From NCBI RefSeq assembly GCF_046297895.1, contig NZ_JBKBHC010000003.1, forward strand, positions 186,001 through 250,000: a stretch of 64,000 nucleotides of DNA, read 5' to 3'. A program made the translations under genes and the position numbers. Positions 23,863 to 33,824 of the stretch are shown piece by piece. The stretch comes from Ferrovibrio sp046297895. Lineage in GTDB: Bacteria; Pseudomonadota; Alphaproteobacteria; Ferrovibrionales; Ferrovibrionaceae. Within the stretch, counting starts at the first letter, position 1, and the number at the start of each line of letters is the position of its first letter. The notes beneath the pieces were generated by a model. The model was not told the origin of the DNA. It saw only the letters and a list, made by a program, of their open reading frames with translations, and did not search any database.

Positions 23863-25119
23863 ATGAAAAAGACGCTGCTTCTGCAAACCGCTCTTGTTGC
23901 TGCGGTCGGCCTGTTCGTGGCCGACTTTGCTTCAGCGCAGACGGTAAAGGCTGAGCCGATCGGTGTGACCGTTGGCGGCTATATGAACCGTGGTGTGCGG
24001 TTTAACAACTTTGAGGACGGTAAGACCGGCCAGACCGACGTCCGCAGCACCGGTATGTTCGGTGATTCGGAGGTGTGGTTCAATATTCGCGCCGTGCTGG
24101 ATAACGGTCTGCGCGTTGGCGGCCGTATCGAGTTGGAAGGCCAGAGCGAAGGCGACCAGATCGACGAATCTTACATGTTCATGGAACATGATAACGTTGG
24201 TCGTATGGAACTGGGTTCGACTGATCGCGTCGCGACCAAGATGATCTACGGCGCTCCGACAGCTATCCCGAACCTGAATACGGTAGTTTTCTCGACGGAA
24301 GCCAATCCGATTGTGACCCCGACGGGCAACTCGGCGCTTGGTCCGCTCATGCGCTTCCGTTCGGGCAGCGATGATGCCGAGGGCATCAACCTCTACACGG
24401 CCCGGTATTTCGGCTCGAAAGCCGGCAAGGGCCTGCAGGTTGGCTTCTCGTGGGCGCCTGACAACTGCCAGGATTCGGCAGCCACGGCTTCCGGTGGTTC
24501 GGAGAATGCCTGCCTTGCTAACATTAGCTCGATTGATGCCAATGGTACGGTTGCCGCTCCGCGGTATGCAAACCAGCGCCAGGTAGCTGCGAACTATCTT
24601 GAGTCGTTCGGGAGTGTTGACCTCGCCCTGTATGGCGCGGTTCAGCGGTTCGATCTGGAGAACACCGGTACTGCGGCTACCAGCCTGAATGCCAAGAATC
24701 TCGGCGGCTGGACCCTGGGTACCGCTCTGACCTACAACGTCGGCGATGGTTCGACGGTGTCGCTCGGTGGTGGCTACAAGAAAGAGGATATCGCTGAGAA
24801 CAAGAATGCCGCTGCTGGTACCCTCGGCACTCAGGATCGAAACGCTTGGAACATCGGCTTGCGGTATCTGACCAATGGCGCTGCCGCCGGTTCGATTGGT
24901 CTTGGCGTTGAGTATTTCGCTGCCAAGGCGGACAATGGCATCGGTGACAGCCGTGAGGACAAGTCGAGCTGGGTTAGCCTCGGCCTGACCTATCAGCTCG
25001 CGCCTGGCATACTGACTTATGCTGGTGTTGGCCAGTATCAGTTTGAAGATGGTACTGGTGCCGCTGCTCTCGACACCAAGACCGAGTTCGGCATCGTTGG
25101 TGTAAACCTGACTTTCTAA
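23863..25119 (+). CDS. Outer-membrane porin (copy 1)
   Basis: A 418-residue general porin of the alphaproteobacterial trimeric type. The signal peptide (MKKTLLLQTALVAAVGLFV...FASAQ) is followed by KAEPIGVTVGGYMNRGVRF, the first beta strand. GGRIELEGQSEGDQIDESYMF, FGSKAGKGLQVGFSWAPD and LGVEYFAAKADN follow. The C-terminal strand ends in Phe (GIVGVNLTF), the Bam recognition signal. A strong SD (GAGAGGAAAGAGG) suggests high expression. A closely similar copy lies 246 bp downstream on the same strand; each copy has its own terminator. Confidence 0.94.
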   Translation: MKKTLLLQTALVAAVGLFVADFASAQTVKAEPIGVTVGGYMNRGVRFNNFEDGKTGQTDVRSTGMFGDSEVWFNIRAVLDNGLRVGGRIELEGQSEGDQIDESYMFMEHDNVGRMELGSTDRVATKMIYGAPTAIPNLNTVVFSTEANPIVTPTGNSALGPLMRFRSGSDDAEGINLYTARYFGSKAGKGLQVGFSWAPDNCQDSAATASGGSENACLANISSIDANGTVAAPRYANQRQVAANYLESFGSVDLALYGAVQRFDLENTGTAATSLNAKNLGGWTLGTALTYNVGDGSTVSLGGGYKKEDIAENKNAAAGTLGTQDRNAWNIGLRYLTNGAAAGSIGLGVEYFAAKADNGIGDSREDKSSWVSLGLTYQLAPGILTYAGVGQYQFEDGTGAAALDTKTEFGIVGVNLTF

Positions 25120-25141
25120 TCTTACATAGATTGGAAAATCT

Positions 25142-25172
25142 GAGGGGCGGGAGAAATCCCGCCCCTCTTTTT
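25142..25172 (+). terminator. Intrinsic terminator of porin 1
   Basis: GAGGGGCGGGA (25142-25152) pairs perfectly with TCCCGCCCCTC (25157-25167) around a GAAA loop, followed by TTTTT. Confidence 0.96.
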
Positions 25173-25365
25173 CATGCATGTATAATTGTGACCGCCATTA
25201 CGTTTTTCTGTGCTTCCAGAAACACTGTTTCGGCAAACTCTTACTGGTGAAAGAATCTCAGAGTCACATACATTGACCACACTTCGTGGCGAGATTATCC
25301 CCAATCATGGGCTGAGGTCATTTCTCTACGCTGACAGTGCAACAACAATTTAAAGGACCACTGCC

Positions 25366-26538
25366 ATGAATAAGACTTTGCTTCTACAAACGGCCTTGGT
25401 GGCTGCTACGACCATCGCATTCGCCGGTATTGCTTCCGCTCAAACGAAAGCAGAACCAATCGCTGTATCCGTTGGTGGGTATATGAACCGTGGCATAAAA
25501 GTCATTGATTTCGACGACGGCGCCAGCAATCAGGTCGATCGCCGGGGCACCGGTTTCTATGGTGATGCTGAAGTATATTTCAACATTCGTGCCGTATTGG
25601 ATAATGGTGTCCGCTTTGGTGGGCGCATCGAACTTGAGGGCAGTACGGAAAGCGATCAAATCGATGAATCATATATGTTCATCGAGCATAGCAATTATGG
25701 CCGCGCCGAGATTGGTTCCACGGACCGCGCAGCATCAAAGATGATGTATGGTGCACCAGTTGCCGTTCCGGGTTTGAGCACCATGGACTTCACTGGGCAG
25801 GTTAGTCCGATTGTTGCTCCGTCTGGGGCACGGACCACGAATGTTACTATGAAATTTGTCAACGGCAATGACGACGCTGAAGGACTGAATTTGTACTCGG
25901 CCCGCTATTTTGGCTCGAAGGCAGGTAAAGGCCTGCAACTCGGTTTGGGCTACGCTCCTGATGAATGCCAGGACAGCACGGGTTCAACGTCCCCCTGTCT
26001 TGCTAGCACGATTTCGAGTGTCAATAGCACTGGACCGGCCAATCAGCGGCAGCTAGTCGCAAATTATTTGGAATCTTTCGGCGCGTTCGACGTTGGCGTT
26101 TTCACCGCCTATCAGCGATATGATTTGGAGACAATCACACGTAATCTTGAAGGTTACACTGCGGGTGCAAACGTAACTTACAATCTTGGCGATGGTTCAT
26201 CTGTAAGCCTAGGCGCTGGGTATAAGAAGGAAGAGATCTCTACTTCTGATGATCGTAAGGCGTGGAACGTTGGCCTTCGTTATCTCACGAATGGCGTAGC
26301 TCCAGGTTCAATCGGAGTTGGTATCGAGTACTTTGTTGCCAAGGCCGACGATGGTACTGGGGTGACGCGTGGAGACGACAAGCTGACATGGATTCATGCC
26401 GGTGTGACTTATCAGCTTGCCTCCGGAATCCAGATGTTTGGCGGTGTTGGTCAATACAGCTTTGACGATAATACCGGAGCTGCTGCTCAGGAACCGAAGA
26501 ACAACTTTGGCATTGTCGGCGCCCGCCTCGACTTCTGA
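25366..26538 (+). CDS. Outer-membrane porin (copy 2, paralogue)
   Basis: A 390-residue porin, clearly a tandem duplicate of the one at 23863-25119. Signal peptide MNKTLLLQTALVAATTIAF...ASAQ, then KAEPIAVSVGGYMNRGIKV, DQIDESYMFIEHSNYGRAEIGSTDRAASKMMYGAP, FGSKAGKGLQLGLGYAPDECQD (quoted in pieces) and a terminal GIVGARLDF. It differs from copy 1 mainly in the region equivalent to the extracellular loops. It is shorter and uses more A/T-ending codons, so the duplication is not recent or one copy was imported. SD AAAGGA precedes the ATG. Confidence 0.94.
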   Translation: MNKTLLLQTALVAATTIAFAGIASAQTKAEPIAVSVGGYMNRGIKVIDFDDGASNQVDRRGTGFYGDAEVYFNIRAVLDNGVRFGGRIELEGSTESDQIDESYMFIEHSNYGRAEIGSTDRAASKMMYGAPVAVPGLSTMDFTGQVSPIVAPSGARTTNVTMKFVNGNDDAEGLNLYSARYFGSKAGKGLQLGLGYAPDECQDSTGSTSPCLASTISSVNSTGPANQRQLVANYLESFGAFDVGVFTAYQRYDLETITRNLEGYTAGANVTYNLGDGSSVSLGAGYKKEEISTSDDRKAWNVGLRYLTNGVAPGSIGVGIEYFVAKADDGTGVTRGDDKLTWIHAGVTYQLASGIQMFGGVGQYSFDDNTGAAAQEPKNNFGIVGARLDF

Positions 26539-26564
26539 TCGGTTCCATCTCCGATCATCACGGG

Positions 26565-26595
26565 AAAGGGGCCGGTTTCGGCCCCTTTCTTTTTT
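26565..26595 (+). terminator. Intrinsic terminator of porin 2
   Basis: AAAGGGGCCG (26565-26574) pairs perfectly with CGGCCCCTTT (26579-26588) around GTTT, followed by a CTTTTTT tract. Confidence 0.95.
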
Positions 26596-26612
26596 GCTTT
26601 CGGGTTCAGAGA

Positions 26613-28160
26613 TCAGTGCAGGGCGGCGGCCACGGCAATCAGGCCGAGCGCGATTGCCCACAAGGCCCAGGCCGCAGCGCGGCCCGGTGCCGGCTTTTGG
26701 ATCTTGCCGGTTGCCGTCGCCGTCGCCGTCGCCGCCGTTGCCGGCGCCGCCGCCAAGCGCTCCAGCCCGTCGAGAATGGCGGGTAGCCGGCGCAGCGTGT
26801 CGTTCAGCGTCTCGGCCATCTCACGCAGTCTGGCCGCCGGGCCGAGATTGTCGCGCGCCCAGTCCTCAATCACTGGCCGCGCCACCTCCCAGAAATTGAT
26901 TTCCGGATCCAGGCTGCGCGCCACGCCTTCCACCGTCACCATGGTTTTCTGCAGCAGCAGCAGATGCGTCTGCGTGCGCATGCCGAACGTCTCGGTGATC
27001 TGGAACAGTTGCGCCAGCAGGCGGCCGATCGAAATCTCGGTCACTGGCCGGTCGAGAATCGGTTCGCCAATCGAGCGGCAGGCCTGGGCGAAAGCATTCA
27101 CGTCGCGGTCGGCCGGCACATAACCGGCCTCGAAATGCACTTCCGCCGCACGCCGCCAGTTGCCGGTCAGGAAGGCGCCGAGCATCTCGGCCATGAAGCG
27201 CCGGGTCTTGAGGTCGAGCCGGCCCATGATCCCGAAATCGACAAGCTCCAGCCGGCCATCCGCGGTGGAAACGAACAGGTTGCCATGGTGCATGTCGGCG
27301 TGAAAATAGCCGTCGCGCAGGGCCTGCTTGAGGAACACGCGGATCACCCGCGCGGCCAGCTCGTGCAGATCGAGGCCGGCCTCCTGCAAGGCCCCGCGAT
27401 CCTCGATCGGCAGGCCCCGGATGCGTTCCACGGTCATCACCCGGCGCGCCGTGCGCTGCCAGTCGATGGCCGGCACCAGCACGTCGGGATCGTCACAGAA
27501 ATTGTCGCGCAGTTCGCCGGCCGCCGCCGCCTCCAGCCGCAGATCGAGTTCGATCGCCACCCAGTCGCGCAAGCTGGCCACCACATCGCGCGGCCGCAGG
27601 CGTGCCATGCCGGCCACATGCCGCTCCGCCGCATCGGCCAGCCAGGCGAACAGGGTCAGGTCGCGCGCGAAGGCCGTCTCCACACCGGGGCGCAGCACCT
27701 TCACGGCCACGGCGCGGCCATCGCTGGTCTCGGCCAGATGCACCTGTGCCACGCTGGCCGCGGCCACCGGTTCGGTCTCGATATGGGCGAACAGGCTGTC
27801 CACCGGCGCGCCCAGTTCGGCCTCGATCACCGCCCTGGCTTCCGCCCAGGAAAACGGCGGCAGCTTGTCGCGCAGCCGGCCCAGATCCTCGGCCAGGGCC
27901 GCACCGACCAGGTCGGGCCGCACGGAGAGCACCTGGCCCAGCTTGATGAAGCTGGGGCCCAGCTCGCCCAGGGCCGCCGCCAGCCGTTCGCCCTCGCGCC
28001 GCTCTGGCCATCGGCGGCCGAATGCCGACTGGAACAGGCCAAGCAGGCTGCGGGCCCCGGCGCCGACCGGCGCCTCGCGCAGCACGAACAGCGCATCCTG
28101 CCGCGCGAAGCAGCGGCCGATGGCGAACAGGCGAAGCAGGTGGCGCAGGTCGGTCAGCAC
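26613..28160 (-). CDS. ubiB: Ubiquinone biosynthesis protein UbiB (ABC1/ADCK kinase-like)
   Basis: A 515-residue atypical kinase/ATPase needed for coenzyme Q synthesis, acting at the membrane. The ABC1 motif LGELGPSFIKLGQVLSVRPDL carries the KxGQ signature (about residues 66-86). VAAASVAQVHLAETSDGRAVAVKVLRPG holds the Ala-rich loop and Lys (quoted at about 132-159). HADMHHGNLFVS is the catalytic loop and LVDFGIMGRL the DFG motif. The C-terminus has one membrane segment (AAAWALWAIALGLIAVAAAL), preceded by an Ala-Thr repeat encoded by a GCCGTC microsatellite. It follows ubiE after 22 bp on the same strand, an alphaproteobacterial operon. Confidence 0.95.
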   Translation of the reverse strand: MLTDLRHLLRLFAIGRCFARQDALFVLREAPVGAGARSLLGLFQSAFGRRWPERREGERLAAALGELGPSFIKLGQVLSVRPDLVGAALAEDLGRLRDKLPPFSWAEARAVIEAELGAPVDSLFAHIETEPVAAASVAQVHLAETSDGRAVAVKVLRPGVETAFARDLTLFAWLADAAERHVAGMARLRPRDVVASLRDWVAIELDLRLEAAAAGELRDNFCDDPDVLVPAIDWQRTARRVMTVERIRGLPIEDRGALQEAGLDLHELAARVIRVFLKQALRDGYFHADMHHGNLFVSTADGRLELVDFGIMGRLDLKTRRFMAEMLGAFLTGNWRRAAEVHFEAGYVPADRDVNAFAQACRSIGEPILDRPVTEISIGRLLAQLFQITETFGMRTQTHLLLLQKTMVTVEGVARSLDPEINFWEVARPVIEDWARDNLGPAARLREMAETLNDTLRRLPAILDGLERLAAAPATAATATATATGKIQKPAPGRAAAWALWAIALGLIAVAAALH

Positions 28161-28182
28161 GGCAATGGTGATCCTGCGTAGC

Positions 28183-28971
28183 TCAGATGCGGCGGGCCGA
28201 ATGCAGCGCGGCGATGCCGCCGGTCAGGTCGCGCACCATCACGTTGCCGAAGCCGGCCTCGGCGATCATGGCGGCGAAGCTCTCCTGGTCGGGGAAGCGG
28301 CGGATGCTTTCCACCAGATAACGGTAGGAGTCCTCGTCCTTTGCGATCCAGCCGCCCAGCTTGGGCAGCAGGCTGAAGCTGTAGACATCATACAGCTTGG
28401 CCAGCGCCGGATTGCGCACGGTCGAGAATTCCAGGCACAGGAAACGGCCGCCGGGCTTGAGTACGCGGAAGGCCTCGCGCAGGGCGGCATCGATATGCGT
28501 CACGTTGCGGATGCCAAACGCGATGGTATACGCATCCACGGAACGGTCGGGCAGGGCCAGTTTCTCGGCATCCATGCAGGCCCAGCTTAAATTCTGCAGG
28601 CGGGCGGGGTGCTGCGCGCCGGTATCGATGGCGCGGTTGCGGCCCTGCTCCAGCATGGCGGCATTGATATCGGCGACCACCACGCGGGCCTTCGGCGCGC
28701 GTTCGACGATGCGGAAAGCGATGTCGCCGGTACCGCCGGCCAGGTCCAGCACGGTCATCTCGCCGCGTGGGTTGAGCCAGTCGATCATGGCCGTCTTCCA
28801 CAGGCGGTGGATGCCGCCTGACATCACGTCGTTCATCAGGTCGTAACTGCCGGCCACCGAATCGAACACGCCGCGCACCAGTTTCGCCTTCTCGGCTTCC
28901 GGCACGGACTGGAAGCCGAAATGGGTCTGGTTTCCAGAAGCGTTTTCAGACGGTTGGGTCGGATCGGTCAT
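28183..28971 (-). CDS. ubiE: Ubiquinone/menaquinone C-methyltransferase UbiE
   Basis: A 262-residue SAM-dependent methyltransferase that methylates 2-polyprenyl-6-methoxy-benzoquinol (and demethylmenaquinone where present). The start at 28971 is favoured because upstream in-frame sequence overlaps the divergent mutM. Family motifs: THFGFQSVPEAEKAKLVRGVF, SYDLMNDVMSGGIHRLWK, SAM motif VLDLAGGTGDIAF, AFGIRNVTHIDAALREAFRVLKPGG (in pieces) and FLCLEFS. It is the first gene of ubiE-ubiB, divergent from mutM with 64 bp between the start codons. Confidence 0.96.
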   Translation of the reverse strand: MTDPTQPSENASGNQTHFGFQSVPEAEKAKLVRGVFDSVAGSYDLMNDVMSGGIHRLWKTAMIDWLNPRGEMTVLDLAGGTGDIAFRIVERAPKARVVVADINAAMLEQGRNRAIDTGAQHPARLQNLSWACMDAEKLALPDRSVDAYTIAFGIRNVTHIDAALREAFRVLKPGGRFLCLEFSTVRNPALAKLYDVYSFSLLPKLGGWIAKDEDSYRYLVESIRRFPDQESFAAMIAEAGFGNVMVRDLTGGIAALHSARRI

Positions 28972-29035
28972 GGCGGGGCCGACCATAGCCGAAATAGGCC
29001 CGTCACGGTATAGAGACGCCCAGAGGATCCGCGGA

Positions 29036-29860
29036 ATGCCCGAACTGCCCGAAGTGGAAACCACGCGCCGCGGACTGGCGCTCAAGCTGGAAGGCCGGCG
29101 CATCGCCCGCATCGAGGCCCGCCGGCCCGACCTGCGCTTTCCCCTGCCCAGGAATTTCGCCAAATCCATCCAGGGCCGCCGGGTCGAGGCACTCGAGCGC
29201 CGGGCCAAATACATCCTGATCCGCCTGGAAGGCGGCCTGGTCTGGATCATCCATCTGGGCATGTCGGGCCGCATGGTGCTGCGATCGGGCTGGCCCAACG
29301 ATATCGGACCACATGATCATGTGATCTTCGCCACCGACGAGGGCTGGGCCGCCACCTTCAACGATGCCCGCCGCTTCGGCATGATGGACCTCGTGCCAGC
29401 CGACAGACTGGCCGAACACCGCCTGCTGAAGGGTCTGGGGCCCGAGCCGCTGGACGACGCCTTCACACCGGCCGCGCTGGCTGCGGCGCTCAAGGGCAAG
29501 AAAACCCCCATGAAGGCCGCCCTGCTGGATCAGACCGTGGTGGCCGGGCTGGGGAATATCTATGTCTGCGAGGCGCTGTTCCGCGCCGGCATCGACCCGA
29601 AACGGCTGGCAGGCGGCGTCAAGCCGGAGAAGCTGGCCAAACTGGTGCCGGCGATCAAGGCGGTGCTGCGCGAGGCGATCAAAGCCGGCGGCTCCAGCCT
29701 GCGGGATTACGTGCAGTCCGACGGGGAGTTGGGCTATTTCCAGACCCGCTTCCGGGTCTATGACCACGAGGGGGATCCCTGCCAGGTCTGCGGTGCGCCG
29801 ATCAGGCGGATCGTACAGTCCGGGCGGTCCACCTTCTATTGTGGCCACTGCCAGAAATAG
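29036..29860 (+). CDS. mutM: Formamidopyrimidine-DNA glycosylase (Fpg/MutM)
   Basis: A 274-residue DNA repair enzyme that removes 8-oxoguanine and nicks the DNA. The ATG at 29036 places the catalytic Pro2-Glu3 correctly in MPELPEVETTRRGL. The lesion-recognition region includes IHLGMSGRM and FNDARRFGMM. The helix-two-turn-helix spans GLGNIYVCEALFRAGIDP, and the C-terminal zinc finger is CQVCGAPIRRIVQSGRSTFYCGHC (quoted for its four Cys; about 245-270). Full length. Confidence 0.97.
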   Translation: MPELPEVETTRRGLALKLEGRRIARIEARRPDLRFPLPRNFAKSIQGRRVEALERRAKYILIRLEGGLVWIIHLGMSGRMVLRSGWPNDIGPHDHVIFATDEGWAATFNDARRFGMMDLVPADRLAEHRLLKGLGPEPLDDAFTPAALAAALKGKKTPMKAALLDQTVVAGLGNIYVCEALFRAGIDPKRLAGGVKPEKLAKLVPAIKAVLREAIKAGGSSLRDYVQSDGELGYFQTRFRVYDHEGDPCQVCGAPIRRIVQSGRSTFYCGHCQK

Positions 29861-29932
29861 CGGTTTCCCGGCCACGATTCGGCAGTGCCCCGGCACTTCC
29901 AAAACCGGCCCCGACCTGCCAAATTCCCCGCC

Positions 29933-30376
29933 ATGTTCCGCCCCGGCTGGAGCCTTTTCCCGGTCCCGGCGCTAGCTGCACTCATCGTCCTGGGCCTGAG
30001 CCCCGGCGGTCTGTCGCTGGCGGGGATTCGTGCAAGCTCGCCGGGTCTGCCTTTGGGGCTCTTCATCGCCCAGGCCCAGGCCGCTGCCGGTTTCCTCTCG
30101 ATTGCCGAGGATGTGCCGCTGATGCCGGGCCTGGCCGAAAGCCCGGAGGCCGCCACGGTCTTCGACAAGCCCTCGGGTCGCATCGCCAATACCGAGGCCA
30201 AGGGCGCCGTCACGGCGGCGGCCGTGCGCCAGTTCTATGCCGCCACCCTGCCGCAACTCGGCTGGCAAAGCGCCGGCGCGGAACGCTATCGGCGCGAGGC
30301 CGAGCTGCTGCGCCTGAGCTTCACTGGCCGCGACGGCGCGCTCACCGTGCGTTTTGAACTCCTGCCCAATCAATAA
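29933..30376 (+). CDS. Exported protein of unknown function between mutM and echA
   Basis: A 147-residue protein from the ATG at 29933; a GTG 16 codons upstream is less likely. The N-terminus is a long signal sequence or anchor (PVPALAALIVLGLSPGGLSLAGI and a second hydrophobic part ending AQAQAAA). The mature domain contains VFDKPSGRIANTEAKGAVTAAAVRQFYAATLPQLGW and RYRREAELLRLSF (in pieces). This pattern recurs in unannotated alphaproteobacterial proteins at this position. The gene fits tightly between mutM and echA (72 and 23 bp gaps). I do not recognise a function. Confidence 0.7.
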   Translation: MFRPGWSLFPVPALAALIVLGLSPGGLSLAGIRASSPGLPLGLFIAQAQAAAGFLSIAEDVPLMPGLAESPEAATVFDKPSGRIANTEAKGAVTAAAVRQFYAATLPQLGWQSAGAERYRREAELLRLSFTGRDGALTVRFELLPNQ

Positions 30377-30399
30377 AGTATCCGAACGAGGAAACCGTC

Positions 30400-31176
30400 A
30401 TGGCCTATGAAAACATCCTGGTGGAAACGCGCGGCCCCGTCGGCCTGATCACGCTGAACCGGCCGCAGGCCCTGAACGCGCTGAATGCGGCGCTGACCAG
30501 CGAAATGGCGCGCGCCCTGGATGCCTTCGAGGCTGACGACGCCATTGGCTGCATCATCATCACCGGCTCGGAAAAGGCTTTCGCCGCCGGCGCCGATATC
30601 AAGGAGATGCAGTCGAAGAACTACATGGATGTCTACAAACAGGATTTCATCACCAAGGATTGGGAACGCGCCGCCACCTGCCGTAAGCCGGTGATCGCGG
30701 CAGTGGCAGGCTATGCCCTGGGCGGCGGCTGCGAACTGGCAATGATGTGCGATTTCATCATTGCCGCCGACAACGCCAAATTCGGTCAGCCCGAAATCAA
30801 CCTCGGCACCATCCCGGGTGCGGGCGGCACCCAGCGCCTGACCCGCTTTGTCGGCAAGTCGAAGGCGATGGAAATGTGCCTCACCGCCCGCATGATGGAT
30901 GCGGCCGAGGCCGAGCGCTCGGGTCTGGTCAGCCGCGTGGTGCCGCTGGCCGATCTGCTGAACGAGGCCATCAAGGCCGCCGAGAAGATCTGCTCGCTGT
31001 CGCGCCCGATCGTGATGATCGCCAAGGAATCGGTGAACCGTGCCTACGAGACCACCCTGGCCGAGGGCATCCGCTTCGAACGCCGCATATTCCATTCGAC
31101 CTTCGCCACCGAAGACCAGAAGGAAGGCATGAGCGCCTTTGCCGAGAAGCGCAAGGCCGCCTTCAAGCACAAGTAA
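30400..31176 (+). CDS. echA: Enoyl-CoA hydratase
   Basis: A 258-residue crotonase-fold enzyme hydrating trans-2-enoyl-CoA in beta-oxidation. The oxyanion-hole parts are AFAAGADIKEM and AGYALGGGCELAMMCD. The two catalytic Glu are in GGGCELAM and FGQPEINLGTIPGAGGTQRL. The length is normal. A GAGGAAA SD precedes the ATG. It is in the same orientation as mutM upstream and hisZ downstream (18 bp gap). Confidence 0.95.
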   Translation: MAYENILVETRGPVGLITLNRPQALNALNAALTSEMARALDAFEADDAIGCIIITGSEKAFAAGADIKEMQSKNYMDVYKQDFITKDWERAATCRKPVIAAVAGYALGGGCELAMMCDFIIAADNAKFGQPEINLGTIPGAGGTQRLTRFVGKSKAMEMCLTARMMDAAEAERSGLVSRVVPLADLLNEAIKAAEKICSLSRPIVMIAKESVNRAYETTLAEGIRFERRIFHSTFATEDQKEGMSAFAEKRKAAFKHK

Positions 31177-31194
31177 GCCGGAGAGCAATCGGAC

Positions 31195-32367
31195 ATGGCA
31201 CCGCGCGGACGCAGTCCTGCGAGCGAGGGAGAGAACAGTGCGGCTGCCGGCCTTTTGCCGGCCGGCCTACGCGACGTTCTGCCGCCGCGCGCCGAGTGGG
31301 AAGCCCAGGCCAGCGAAAGCCTGCTGGCCGCCTTCGCCGCCCAAGGCTATGCCCGCGTCAAGCCGCCGCTGATCGAGTTCGAGGAAACCCTGCTGGCCGG
31401 ATCGGGCGCCGATCTGGCCGGCCAGATGTTCCGCGTCATGGACCCGGTGTCGCAGCGCATGATGGGCCTGCGCACCGACATCACCATGCAGGTGGCGCGC
31501 ATCGCCGCCACGCGCCTGAAGGATTCTTCGCGCCCGCTGCGATTCGCCTATGCCGGCCAGGTGCTGCGCGTGCGCGGCACGCAGCTTCGCCCCGAACGGC
31601 AGTTTGCCCAGGCCGGCGTGGAGCTGATCGGCTCCACGGCGCTGGGCGCCGATGTGGAAGTCGCCGTGCTGGCGGCCGAGGCGGTGGCCTCGCTGGGCGT
31701 CAGCGGCTTGTCGCTCGACATAACCCAACCGCTGCTGGCGCCGGCGATCATGGAAGCGCATGGGCTGGAGCCGAAGCAGGCGCGCGCCGCGCGCCGGGCG
31801 CTGGATCGCAAGGATGCCGCCGAACTGAAGGAGGCAGCCGGGGCTGCCGCGCCCACGCTGCTGAAGCTGCTGCCGCTGGCCGGTCCGGCCAGGACGGCGC
31901 TGGATGGCCTGCAGAAACTGAAACTGCCGCCAGCAGCCGCCCGGATCGTCACCGATCTCGACGCGCTGGTGCGCGAGGTCTCGGCCGCCGCGCCCGACCT
32001 GCTGGTGACCCTCGATCCCGGCGAATTCCGCGGTTTCGAATACCATACCGGCATTGCCTTCACGCTGTTTGCCCGCAATGTGCGCGGCGAACTGGGGCGT
32101 GGCGGCCGTTACAACACGCCCGCTGGCGAACCGGCTACCGGTTTCACCCTCTATCTCGACAGCGTCATGCGCGCCTTGCCGCCGCGTCCGGCGCTGCGGA
32201 TTGTGTATCTGCCGTTCGGCACGCCGCGCACGGCCGCCGCGAAGCTGCGCGCCGAGGGGCATGCCACCTGGGCCGCGCTGGAGCCGGTGGCGGGCGATGA
32301 GAAAAAGGCCGCGAAAGCCGCGGGCTGCAGCCATTGGTGGGACGGCTCGGCTGTCCGGCCTGTCTGA
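31195..32367 (+). CDS. hisZ: ATP phosphoribosyltransferase regulatory subunit HisZ
   Basis: A 390-residue HisRS paralogue that activates the short form of HisG in histidine synthesis. It has class II synthetase motifs (LPAGLRDVLPPRAEWEAQ; MGLRTDITMQVARIAATRL; RFAYAGQVLRVRGTQLRPERQFAQAGVELIG in pieces) and FEYHTGIAFTLF. The anticodon-binding domain of true HisRS is missing, which distinguishes HisZ. hisG must lie elsewhere. It sits 24 bp before purA, a standard alphaproteobacterial pair. Confidence 0.93.
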   Translation: MAPRGRSPASEGENSAAAGLLPAGLRDVLPPRAEWEAQASESLLAAFAAQGYARVKPPLIEFEETLLAGSGADLAGQMFRVMDPVSQRMMGLRTDITMQVARIAATRLKDSSRPLRFAYAGQVLRVRGTQLRPERQFAQAGVELIGSTALGADVEVAVLAAEAVASLGVSGLSLDITQPLLAPAIMEAHGLEPKQARAARRALDRKDAAELKEAAGAAAPTLLKLLPLAGPARTALDGLQKLKLPPAAARIVTDLDALVREVSAAAPDLLVTLDPGEFRGFEYHTGIAFTLFARNVRGELGRGGRYNTPAGEPATGFTLYLDSVMRALPPRPALRIVYLPFGTPRTAAAKLRAEGHATWAALEPVAGDEKKAAKAAGCSHWWDGSAVRPV

Positions 32368-32391
32368 ATTTCTGTCTGAAGGATTCCTGAG

Positions 32392-33687
<1,296 letters not shown>

Positions 33688-33726
33688 GGGTGGGCGATTA
33701 AGAAGGTATTCAGTTGCCGTTCCAGG

Positions 33727-33763
33727 TTATCGAATCTTAACGCCGTCATTATCGAGCCTTAAC
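33727..33763. repeat. Direct repeat with CtrA-like half-sites upstream of the GAF gene
   Basis: TTATCGAATCTTAAC (33727-33741) and TTATCGAGCCTTAAC (33749-33763) are 13 of 15 identical with a 22-bp period, two helical turns. Each ends in TTAAC, the CtrA half-site, and resembles TTAA-N6-TTAAC with one change. The first copy contains GAATC, a CcrM-type GANTC site. Confidence 0.45.
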
Positions 33764-33824
33764 TACCGCCCGCCGAGAAGCCGGAAGAGAGTGGCCGCAA
33801 CAGCCCTTTGCTCCGGAGTGCCCC

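Noticed and set aside
28972..29298. Longer UbiE starting at 29298
   Set aside because: The extension lies opposite the start of mutM and has no methyltransferase similarity.
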